A model generated the notes under the pieces. That model was not told the origin of the DNA and ran no database searches. It saw only the letters and a program-made list of their open reading frames with translations. From JAFGMQ01 sp036733345 (GTDB taxonomy: Bacteria > Desulfobacterota > DSM-4660 > Desulfatiglandales > Desulfatiglandaceae), in contig DAINAR010000033.1 of NCBI GenBank assembly GCA_036733345.1, positions 1 through 34,146 of the forward strand: a stretch of DNA of 34,146 bases, read 5' to 3'. The position numbers and the translations under genes were made by a program. Positions 1 through 6,576 of the stretch are shown piece after piece (the first letter of the stretch is position 1; each line of letters starts with the position of its first letter).

Positions 1-71
1 GTCTCTCCCTGACTTGACTCGGGAATACGGAATGCATTTAAAAAGGTCATGCCTTGCGGACGAACTCCTGA

Positions 72-97
72 AGGGGTCAAGTCTCCTATTAGCTCTT
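72..97. repeat. Left terminal inverted repeat of RAYT element 1
   Basis: This 26-base segment begins AGGGGTCAAGTCT and matches the reverse complement of 1089-1114 with a single G/A difference. The two copies enclose the transposase gene at 89-1054, whose stop codon lies inside this repeat. The same 13-base core begins the repeats around the second transposase (4051 and 5095). The repeat is read directly from the sequence; its use as a transposition end is inferred. Confidence 0.75.
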
Positions 98-1054
98 GAT
101 TATCATTTTCTTTATCTCGTCCACACTGTTTCTTAAGTCTTTATCCTTTATTAACTGCTTCTTGACCCTGTCAACTATACTTCCTGCTGAACTGTCTTTT
201 TTAAGCCCAAATTCTTTACAAATTGCGCTTAATGTATCACCTCTTAAATTCCTCATTAAATACATCGCTACATTTCTCGGCTCGTTTATTTGACCTCTTT
301 TTGATATCTGCAGATCAGACATGGATGCTTTATATTTCACGCATACTGCTGATATAATCTTGTCTATTTCAGGAACCAGTAATCGTGATTCCGGGACCTC
401 AATATGTCTTTTTTTATTAAAGTATTGATCCGTTATAAACTTTAAAAATGTTTCACTCCCAAGAATTGCAGGCAGCTTCCTTTTTTTATAAATCGCTGAA
501 AAGTCATCATTGTCTGATTCTTTTACAAAATCCCTGTAAACTGACTTCTGCAAGACCTTTTTCCTGTTCAGCATTTCTAATATTTTGTCTCTGCTTACCC
601 AATTCCATTTTCTTGCGTCTGACAGATAGGCCTTATGACTGCTCCAGGTATAATTCAAATCCTCAGTTACACCAGCATTGATCGGGTTTCTGTGAACATA
701 CCTCATAACCTGCAGAAGATAACTGTCTGCGTCAATCAGTATCGATTTATATCTTCCTCGAAAAAGATGCCCGTCATATCCATGCATTTTATTAAATCTT
801 TGGGTGTAAATACCATTAATGTGCCTCATGCTTCTTGAGATGTTAGCTTCCGGAGTCTGAATTAACAGGTGATAATGGTTTTGCATCAGGCAGTAAGCTG
901 AAACCTTTATATGAAAGATTTCGATTGTTTCCTGCAACAGGGCAAGAAACATAGCGTAATCATCCTTATCTTCAAAGACAGGCTCATGCCTCCTGCCTCT
1001 GTTCATTATATGATACCAGGCATCCGGATATTCTATTCTTAATGGTCGTGACAT
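89..1054 (-). CDS. REP-associated tyrosine transposase (RAYT, IS200/Y1 type) with DnaA-like C-terminus
   Basis: This 321-residue protein starts MSRPLRIEYP, the usual beginning of RAYT proteins. The Y1/HUH single-strand nuclease domain covers about residues 1-150. The metal-binding His-Tyr-His is at H60-H62 (context CLMQNHYHLL), and the likely nucleophile is Y119 in RYVHRNP. Residues about 230-315 resemble a DnaA domain IV helix-turn-helix, common in the long RAYT form and probably used for DNA recognition. Such proteins cut and move or maintain short palindromic repeats. The gene appears intact, with no frameshift and all catalytic residues. It sits inside a 26-bp inverted repeat pair and is closely related to the gene at 4059-5039. 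It follows lutC in the same direction but is probably an independent element. Confidence 0.9.
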   Translation of the reverse strand: MSRPLRIEYPDAWYHIMNRGRRHEPVFEDKDDYAMFLALLQETIEIFHIKVSAYCLMQNHYHLLIQTPEANISRSMRHINGIYTQRFNKMHGYDGHLFRGRYKSILIDADSYLLQVMRYVHRNPINAGVTEDLNYTWSSHKAYLSDARKWNWVSRDKILEMLNRKKVLQKSVYRDFVKESDNDDFSAIYKKRKLPAILGSETFLKFITDQYFNKKRHIEVPESRLLVPEIDKIISAVCVKYKASMSDLQISKRGQINEPRNVAMYLMRNLRGDTLSAICKEFGLKKDSSAGSIVDRVKKQLIKDKDLRNSVDEIKKMIIKS

Positions 1055-1088
1055 AAGATAATTTATACCATAAATATCTTTATAATAA

Positions 1089-1114
1089 AAGAGCTAATAG
1101 GAGATTTGACCCCT
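1089..1114. repeat. Right terminal inverted repeat of RAYT element 1
   Basis: The reverse complement of this segment matches 72-97 at 25 of 26 bases. It lies just upstream of the transposase start, so the presumed mobile unit is about 1.04 kb (72-1114). No target-site duplication is evident immediately outside the repeats. Confidence 0.7.
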
Positions 1115-1185
1115 CAACAACGAATATAAAATCATTTGTTTTGTTACAAAAATGTAATTGTCTGTTTTGCTGACGTCCCCTCCCC

Positions 1186-1869
1186 TTAGCGTTTCGTTCG
1201 AATCAAAACGACCAGTTCCTTTGGTCCGTGGACTCCGAATGCAAGGGTGAGTTCGATGTCGGCTGTCTTCGACGGTCCGCTGATCAGCAGCGCGTTGGAA
1301 GGCATGTTTTCAATCCAGCATTCATTCTCCATCGCTTCGGAGAGGTTGTGGAAAATTGTATCGGCATCCAGCACGGCAAAATGAATGGGAGGCACAAGCG
1401 ACATCAGCCGGGGCTCGTCTTCATTCGGCCACAGGATAATCGCCCCGGCATCTGCAATGGCGCCTTTTGTTGTCGTTATCGAGCTCTCTATACCAAAGAG
1501 TCTGTCTTTGATATTTTCGACATTTTCCCTGTAGGGAACGAGCCCCGGCAGCGTTTCATCGCTGTCTTTCCGTTCGTCCCAGTACTTTTCCAGGGCGGCG
1601 CCTATCTCCGTCCGGGGTGAATACAGCAGCCTGCCCGGCCCCTTCCTTTGAAGGGTTTCCGCAAACGCCTCAACCCAGCCGCTTTTACTGACAACATGTA
1701 CCTCGGTGCGCATCGATTCCATCAGCTTCTTAAGACATTCGATTTTTTCATCAATGGTAAGTTCTTGGAATTCGGTCACGTTCACACTCGCAACGGAATT
1801 CCGGGGCGCCTTCGTAGCCCCATGAAGCCTCGATAGAATTCGATCCCGGGATGTTGTATTACGCATCAT
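1186..1869 (-). CDS. lutC: LutC-type lactate utilization protein (LUD domain)
   Basis: This 227-residue protein has a LUD domain over about residues 50-225. The family signature SGPSKTADIE (residues 197-206) and the following GVHGPKEL (212-219) are both present, as is the conserved GAIADAGAIILWP stretch (136-148). LutC is the third subunit of the LutABC complex, which oxidises L-lactate to pyruvate with iron-sulfur proteins; its exact catalytic role is not settled. The start overlaps the end of lutB by 11 bases, indicating translational coupling. Two adjacent ATG codons (1869 and 1866) follow a GGGGGTGG ribosome site, and the second has the better spacing. The length is normal for the family. 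Confidence 0.9.
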   Translation of the reverse strand: MMRNTTSRDRILSRLHGATKAPRNSVASVNVTEFQELTIDEKIECLKKLMESMRTEVHVVSKSGWVEAFAETLQRKGPGRLLYSPRTEIGAALEKYWDERKDSDETLPGLVPYRENVENIKDRLFGIESSITTTKGAIADAGAIILWPNEDEPRLMSLVPPIHFAVLDADTIFHNLSEAMENECWIENMPSNALLISGPSKTADIELTLAFGVHGPKELVVLIRTKR

Positions 1870-3286
1870 CCACCCCCTGCTGCTTTACCAGCTCATGAAG
1901 GGCCTGGGGGGACACCTTTGGTGTTGTCCTGCAAATGGACCATTTCCTCAACACTCCCACACGGGGGGGCCTGATGCCGGAGCGGCCCAACACCTTTTCA
2001 CCGAACTGAAGCAGGCGAGGATGCAGGTTCACACAGGCCCACAGTTTCCATGCCAGGCTTTCAAGTAGCAAACCCGATGCACCGCGGGCCGATTCCTCAT
2101 CGCCTTCAGCATGGTTCATTTTATCACGCAGGCGTCGCAGGAGGTCCGGTATGGGAATCCTGACCGGGCAAACTTCCTGGCAGGCAAGGCACAGGCTCGA
2201 TGCGGTGGCCAGCACCCCGGCTTTTTTCATCCCTTCCACCTGTGGATTGAGAAGTTTTCCAATGGGCCCCGGATAGACAAACCCGTACGCATGTCCCCCG
2301 ATTCTCGTGTATACCGGACAGTGGTTCAGACAGGTCCCGCACCGAATACAATGCAGGGTCTGTCTGAATTTCGGATCGGCGTAGATTTTCGAACGGCCGT
2401 TGTCCAGAATGATCACATGGACTTCCTTCGGACCGTCCTTTTCTCCGTTTCTTCTCGGAGAGGAAATCATGTTCACATAGGTAGTGATCAGCTGGCCCGT
2501 AGCGGAGCCCACCAGCAGCCTGAGCAGCACCGGGATATCGCTCAGTTTCTCAACAACCTTCTCGATCCCCATAACCGCAATATGAACCGGCGGTACCGTG
2601 GTGCACATGCGGCCATTCCCTTCGTTTTCCACGAGGCACAGGGTGCCGGTTTCCGCCACCGCAAAATTGACTCCGCTGAGCCCCACATCCGCATCGTAGA
2701 ACTTCTGCCGTATTACACTGCGGGCGATGGCGTTAAGCTCCTCCACCTTCTCCGTGTAGGGCGTATCCGGAATTTTCTGGTGAAATATTTCGGCAATATC
2801 CTTCCTGTTCTTATGGATCGCCGGAACAATGATATGAGATGGGGTTTCGCCGTTGAGCTGGAGAATATATTCGCCCAGATCAGTCTCCAGGGCCTCGATA
2901 CCGTTCTCCGCCAGAAAGCGGTTCAGGTTCATCTCCTCCGACACCATCGATTTGCCCTTAACCACGCGGGTGGCACCGTGGGCGCGCATAATTTCCAGCA
3001 CCTTCAGGTTGGCCAGATCGGTGGTCTCGGCCCAGTGAACGTCAATACCGTTTTCAATACATTTCTTTTCGAACTGCTCCAGAAGTTCCGGAAGCTGCGC
3101 CATAGCCCGCTTTCGAATAGCACTTCCCATGTCTCGCAGGATCTCCAGCTCATCCGGGTCAGGGAAAACCTCCTGTCGTTTATTCCTGAAATTTCCCATT
3201 GCAAAGGCCAGGTTTTTCCGAAGCTGAGAATCCGCCAGGGCACGGTCGACATTCTTTTCAAAATCAAGGGTCGCTTGATCACTCAT
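1859..3286 (-). CDS. lutB: LutB-type iron-sulfur lactate oxidation subunit
   Basis: This 475-residue protein has an N-terminal LUD-type domain (about 60-300) followed by a ferredoxin-like two-cluster region. The first cluster motif is C313-x2-C316-x2-C319-x3-C323-P. The second is C366-x2-C369-x3-C373-P. The conserved GMCTTVPP-like loop appears as GRMCTTVPPVHI (225-236). LutB is the electron-carrying core of the LutABC lactate dehydrogenase at the cytoplasmic face of the membrane. ATG at 3286 is preceded by GGGAG at good distance and overlaps lutA by 8 bases. The reading frame is intact and the length usual. The operon looks richer in G+C than the transposase genes on both sides and the downstream half of the window. 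Confidence 0.93.
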   Translation of the reverse strand: MSDQATLDFEKNVDRALADSQLRKNLAFAMGNFRNKRQEVFPDPDELEILRDMGSAIRKRAMAQLPELLEQFEKKCIENGIDVHWAETTDLANLKVLEIMRAHGATRVVKGKSMVSEEMNLNRFLAENGIEALETDLGEYILQLNGETPSHIIVPAIHKNRKDIAEIFHQKIPDTPYTEKVEELNAIARSVIRQKFYDADVGLSGVNFAVAETGTLCLVENEGNGRMCTTVPPVHIAVMGIEKVVEKLSDIPVLLRLLVGSATGQLITTYVNMISSPRRNGEKDGPKEVHVIILDNGRSKIYADPKFRQTLHCIRCGTCLNHCPVYTRIGGHAYGFVYPGPIGKLLNPQVEGMKKAGVLATASSLCLACQEVCPVRIPIPDLLRRLRDKMNHAEGDEESARGASGLLLESLAWKLWACVNLHPRLLQFGEKVLGRSGIRPPRVGVLRKWSICRTTPKVSPQALHELVKQQGVDDA

Positions 3287-4040
3287 TGGTCCGCTCCCAG
3301 AGAAATTCAGCCAGGTGCCGGCTTTCCACCGGCAACTTCTGGTGGGCCATGGCCCCCGAAATATTCATCAAGCATCCGCAATCCCCGGCCAGCAGAAGAG
3401 AAGCGCCGGTTTTGCGCACGTCTTCCACCTTGTCCAGGACCATGGCCTCGGAGATCTTCGGGTGCTTGACCGAGAAGGTCCCCCCGAATCCGCAGCACTC
3501 ATGCTCGTTTTCCAGGTCCACAAGCTCGACATTTTTGAGTTGTCGAATAAGGGATTTCGAGTCTTTAATAACGTTCATCTCGCGCATGGCACGGCAGGAC
3601 GAGTGCCATGTCACCTTAATGGGGGAGCCGCGGTCTGATAGCTTTATATCCAATACTTGGACCAGGAATTCCGACAGTTCATATACCCTTTCGGAAAATT
3701 CCCCAACTCTATCGATATCCGGATCATCGGCAAACAGAACGGGATACTGATGGCGCATCATGCCGGCACAGGACCCCGAAGGAACGACCACCGGAAGCGG
3801 TTTAGGAAACAGCTTGATCTGTTCCCTTGCAACATTTCTTGCTTCCCACGAAAATCCTGCGTTATAGGCCGGCTGGCCGCAGCAGGTCTGGCCGGGGGGG
3901 AAAATCACCCGCACCCCTTCACGCTGCAGCAGCTTGATCCCCGCCAGCCCTGCGCCGGGATAAAACGTCTCGGCAAGGCAGGTGCCGAAGTAATAGACTG
4001 CCTCGGGTTTTTCGGGATAGTTTCTCATATTCATAAACAT
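3279..4040 (-). CDS. lutA: LutA-type CCG-domain iron-sulfur protein
   Basis: This 253-residue protein has two cysteine-rich CCG domains. The first CCG is at C53-C54-G55 with partner C91. The second is at C182-C183-G184, with C149 and C221-x-C223 nearby. These domains bind iron-sulfur clusters in LutA/YkgE and heterodisulfide-reductase-type proteins. It is the first gene of lutABC. The start is uncertain: ATG occurs at 4040, 4034 and 4028, and none has a clear Shine-Dalgarno site. Only 10 bases separate the first ATG from the inverted repeat that ends the upstream transposase element, so the native promoter and leader seem to have been displaced. Transcription from the transposase side is possible. 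Confidence 0.9.
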   Translation of the reverse strand: MFMNMRNYPEKPEAVYYFGTCLAETFYPGAGLAGIKLLQREGVRVIFPPGQTCCGQPAYNAGFSWEARNVAREQIKLFPKPLPVVVPSGSCAGMMRHQYPVLFADDPDIDRVGEFSERVYELSEFLVQVLDIKLSDRGSPIKVTWHSSCRAMREMNVIKDSKSLIRQLKNVELVDLENEHECCGFGGTFSVKHPKISEAMVLDKVEDVRKTGASLLLAGDCGCLMNISGAMAHQKLPVESRHLAEFLWERTNE

Positions 4041-4050
4041 TCAGAAAAAG

Positions 4051-4080
4051 AAAAGGGGTCAGGTCTTCGGTTGACCTTTG
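4051..4080. repeat. Left terminal inverted repeat of RAYT element 2
   Basis: The segment contains GGGGTCAGGTCTTCGGTTGAC and matches the reverse complement of 5067-5095 with three substitutions and one single-base length difference. The transposase stop codon (4059-4061) falls within it, exactly as in element 1. Confidence 0.7.
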
Positions 4081-5039
4081 ATCAATTTTTCACCTAATTG
4101 ACTGACCCTGTTATGAAACTCCTTATCCTTTAACAGCTTCTTCTTAACGTTTTCAATAACGGTGCTTGCAGAACTATATCTCTTGAGGTTGTAGTCCTTA
4201 CAAATATCAATAAGTCCATCGCTTCTTATTATCCTGGTAAGATATATTGCTACACCTCTCGGCTCATTAAATGTTCCCCTTTTGGATTTTGTCAGTTCTT
4301 CTTTTGTAATGCCGTATGATTTACAAATAAGGTCTTGAATCCTCTCCCTGTCAGGCGCCAGTAATCTTGAGTCAGGAACCTCAAAATGCACCTTTCTTTC
4401 AAAAAATCTGTTTCTAACCCGGTATATAAAATCTTTTCTTCCCAAAATAGAAGGAAGTTTCTTTTTTTGAAAAATAAGGCTTATTTCTTCCGGCACATCC
4501 TCTGTCATGTATTTTTTATAGGCTCTCCTGCTCTTTTTCCGGTCTTTATCAAACAACGAAAGAGGGAATTCCTTATATAGCCACGCACATCTCTTTACAT
4601 CGGATATATAACCATGATGGCTGCTCCATTCATAGTCATGAATATCGCTGCAAAGCCCGCCTCGTATGGGATTCTTATGGATATATCGAAGTAATTCTAA
4701 AAGGTATTTATCAGCCTCAACAAGGATACTCTTATAACGCCCCCTGAATAATTGACCATCATATTTATGAACCCGGTTAAAACGCTGAGTATATATCCCA
4801 TTTATCTGTCGCATACATCTTGACAGGTTTCCATCAGGTGTCTTGAGGAGAAGATGATAATGGTTGGGCATCAGACAATATGCAGTTATTTTTATGTTAA
4901 AGAGCTCTGCCGATTCCTTAAGTAGTTCAATGAATAATCTATAGTCATTTTCTTCAGTATAAATCTCTTCCCCCCGCCTCCCTCGATTCATTACATGATA
5001 CCAGGCTCCAGGGTACTCTATTCTTAACGGTCTCGACAT
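4059..5039 (-). CDS. REP-associated tyrosine transposase (RAYT), second copy
   Basis: This 326-residue protein starts at MSRPLRIEYP (ATG at 5039). An in-frame ATG at 5069 would add ten residues without family support, so the internal start is preferred because it matches the paralogue at 89-1054. The HUH motif is H60-Y-H62 in CLMPNHYHLL, and the nucleophile candidate is Y119 in LRYIHKNP. A C-terminal DnaA-like DNA-binding region spans about 225-320. The two copies are similar throughout but clearly diverged, so they are separate family members rather than a recent duplication. The element lies immediately upstream of lutA in the same direction and could supply its transcription. All catalytic residues are present. 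Confidence 0.9.
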   Translation of the reverse strand: MSRPLRIEYPGAWYHVMNRGRRGEEIYTEENDYRLFIELLKESAELFNIKITAYCLMPNHYHLLLKTPDGNLSRCMRQINGIYTQRFNRVHKYDGQLFRGRYKSILVEADKYLLELLRYIHKNPIRGGLCSDIHDYEWSSHHGYISDVKRCAWLYKEFPLSLFDKDRKKSRRAYKKYMTEDVPEEISLIFQKKKLPSILGRKDFIYRVRNRFFERKVHFEVPDSRLLAPDRERIQDLICKSYGITKEELTKSKRGTFNEPRGVAIYLTRIIRSDGLIDICKDYNLKRYSSASTVIENVKKKLLKDKEFHNRVSQLGEKLIKGQPKT

Positions 5040-5066
5040 AATCTTTTCTCTTAGTATATCTTTAAA

Positions 5067-5095
5067 CAAAAGTCAAACGAAGACTTGACCCTTTT
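5067..5095. repeat. Right terminal inverted repeat of RAYT element 2
   Basis: The reverse complement of this stretch reads AAAAGGGTCAAGTCTTCG and continues in match with 4051-4080. The presumed unit is about 1.05 kb (4051-5095). Confidence 0.65.
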
Positions 5096-5278
5096 CCAAA
5101 TCTCATCTTTCGGATCTCCTGTAGTATCTCCGTCCGTCTTATTGGTCATCCCTCCTAGTGACCAATTCTAACCGGACAGATTATGTGCTACAACTCCGGA
5201 CATATTACTTGTTTCTAACATATGTTATGTTTTATCTTGACCCCAGTAAATTTTTTGTAATAATAGTAATAATAAACC
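5096..5278. other. Intergenic stretch with possible insertion-element debris
   Basis: No gene is visible. ATTGGTCA (5141-5148) and TGACCAAT (5159-5166) form a perfect 8-bp inverted repeat. CCGGACA occurs at 5172 and again 24 bases later at 5196, both followed by a similar ATTA-containing tail; such repeats are found at ends of several insertion sequences. A lone CTTGACCCC at 5236-5244 matches the core of the RAYT terminal repeats. Together these suggest scraps of older insertions, but no transposase remnant was recognised here. Confidence 0.35.
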
Positions 5279-5315
5279 ATTGAATAATTTTCTTCTCGAA
5301 AAAGAAAAGTTCAAT
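5279..5315 (+). promoter_or_regulatory. Compound hairpin upstream of the IPTL-CTERM gene
   Basis: ATTGAA (5279-5284) pairs with TTCAAT (5310-5315), and inside it TTTTCTT (5288-5294) pairs with AAGAAAA (5302-5308). The structure lies 43 bases before the chosen start codon and could be a leader hairpin or an operator. Its function is unknown. Confidence 0.35.
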
Positions 5316-5358
5316 GATTCTTATTACATATTCCCAACAGTTTAAAGGAAGGAAGCTT

Positions 5359-6492
5359 ATGAAAACAAAGTTTTTTGCGTTTGTTTTGATTTTTCAACTT
5401 TTCTTGTTTAGCCCTGCAGCAGCAGTTGTGATACTTCAGGAAAATTTTGAGGCGACCTTCCCGCCAACAGGATGGTCCCGTGTAATACACAGCGGCTCAT
5501 GCAATTGGGAGAGTACGGCAACCACCGGGCGGACGAACCTTACGAACGGATCCGGCTATGCGGCGGATGCGGACATCGACTGGTGCTTTAATGCAATGGA
5601 TGTCTCGCTCCTGACCCCCGCTTTCAGCCTGGCAGGGACGACAAATCCCGTTTTGCGTTTCCAGAATTATTTTAATTCGCATAGCTTTTATGATGACGAT
5701 GCATATGTGGATATCAGTGTGGATGGGGGAACCAATTGGACGACGCTGCTGCACTACGATGGCGTTGATATAGGGCCAAATCTGGTGGAGATTGATCTTT
5801 CCGCCTACGTGGGTCAAGCCAGCGTACTGATTCAATTCCATTATGTTGCTGCAGAAGTCTATGGTTGGTTCTGGTTGGTAGATGACGTAGTAATCGAGGA
5901 CCCGAGTACATACACCGTCACCTATGACGCCAACGGAGCTGACAGCGGCACACCACCGGCCGATCAAACCAAGATTCATGATGCGGACCTCACCCTGGCA
6001 ACCAACTCGGGCAGTCTAACCAGGGCCGGCTACGCCTTTGCTGGATGGAATACGGCGGCCGACGGCAGCGGTACCCATTACGATGAAGGGGCGACCTATA
6101 CGGACAACGCAGCCCTGACCTTATATGCCGAATGGACAGCCGATACCTACCCCGTCACCTACGACGGCAACGGAGCTGACAGCGGTACACCACCGGCCGA
6201 TCAGACCAAGATTCATGATGCGGACCTCACCCTGGCAACCAACTCGGGCAGTCTAACCAGGGCCGCCTACACCTTTGCTGGATGGAATACGGCGGCCGAC
6301 GGCAGCGGTACCTATTACGATGAAGGGGCGACCTATACAGAAAACGCAGCCCTGACCCTATATGCCGAATGGACAGCCGATACCCCTGCATCGATCCCAA
6401 CCCTTTCCGAATGGGGCATGATCCTCTTCGTGATATTGATGGCAGGAACAGCTGTTGTATTTATGAGGAGAAGAAAAGACATGACAGCATAA
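5359..6492 (+). CDS. Secreted IPTL-CTERM protein with choice-of-anchor-J-like domain and two InlB-type repeats
   Basis: The start at 5359 is chosen because AAGGAAGG lies just upstream and a signal peptide (about residues 1-22) follows at once; an upstream in-frame ATG at 5314 would put 15 extra residues before it. The 377-residue protein has a beta-rich domain at about 25-180 resembling the choice-of-anchor-J family. Two Listeria-Bacteroides (InlB B) repeats follow at 185-263 and 264-342. The C-terminus is an IPTL-CTERM sorting signal: IPTLSEWGM (346-354), a membrane helix (355-368) and RRR (370-372). Such tails are thought to be processed by an exosortase-like system, linking the protein to surface or exopolysaccharide biology. 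The two repeats are almost identical in DNA. It is the only clear plus-strand gene here. Confidence 0.88.
   Translation: MKTKFFAFVLIFQLFLFSPAAAVVILQENFEATFPPTGWSRVIHSGSCNWESTATTGRTNLTNGSGYAADADIDWCFNAMDVSLLTPAFSLAGTTNPVLRFQNYFNSHSFYDDDAYVDISVDGGTNWTTLLHYDGVDIGPNLVEIDLSAYVGQASVLIQFHYVAAEVYGWFWLVDDVVIEDPSTYTVTYDANGADSGTPPADQTKIHDADLTLATNSGSLTRAGYAFAGWNTAADGSGTHYDEGATYTDNAALTLYAEWTADTYPVTYDGNGADSGTPPADQTKIHDADLTLATNSGSLTRAAYTFAGWNTAADGSGTYYDEGATYTENAALTLYAEWTADTPASIPTLSEWGMILFVILMAGTAVVFMRRRKDMTA
5911..6384 (+). repeat. Tandem 237-bp repeat encoding InlB-type modules
   Basis: Unit one is 5911-6147 and unit two 6148-6384, each encoding 79 residues. Long runs are identical at the nucleotide level, including silent positions, with only scattered changes (for example His/Tyr after GSGT). 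This indicates recent duplication or gene conversion and a potential for copy-number change. Confidence 0.85.
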
Positions 6493-6576
6493 AGCAAGAT
6501 CGCTTTAAGTACCCCCTAGACCCCTTTTTACTGGTTTATTGTAAGTACTGGCCCCGTTTGTTTCTCCTGATCCGAG

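Noticed and set aside
2111..3469. A 452-codon plus-strand open frame across lutB
   Set aside because: It is antisense to lutB, which has clear family motifs; the high G+C content keeps the opposite frame open by chance, and the translation has no recognisable domain.
72..5095. A classical composite transposon carrying lutABC
   Set aside because: Each RAYT unit has its own repeats and both face the same way; no outer target duplication was found, and RAYTs are not known to mobilise cargo as pairs.
5314..5358. An N-terminal extension of the IPTL-CTERM protein from ATG 5314
   Set aside because: AAGGAAGG and a proper signal peptide support ATG 5359; the earlier start overlaps the upstream hairpin and would bury the signal peptide.
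5911..6384. InlB-type repeats as a sign of Listeria or another Gram-positive origin
   Set aside because: This repeat family is widespread in secreted proteins of many phyla, and the IPTL-CTERM tail points to a Gram-negative host.
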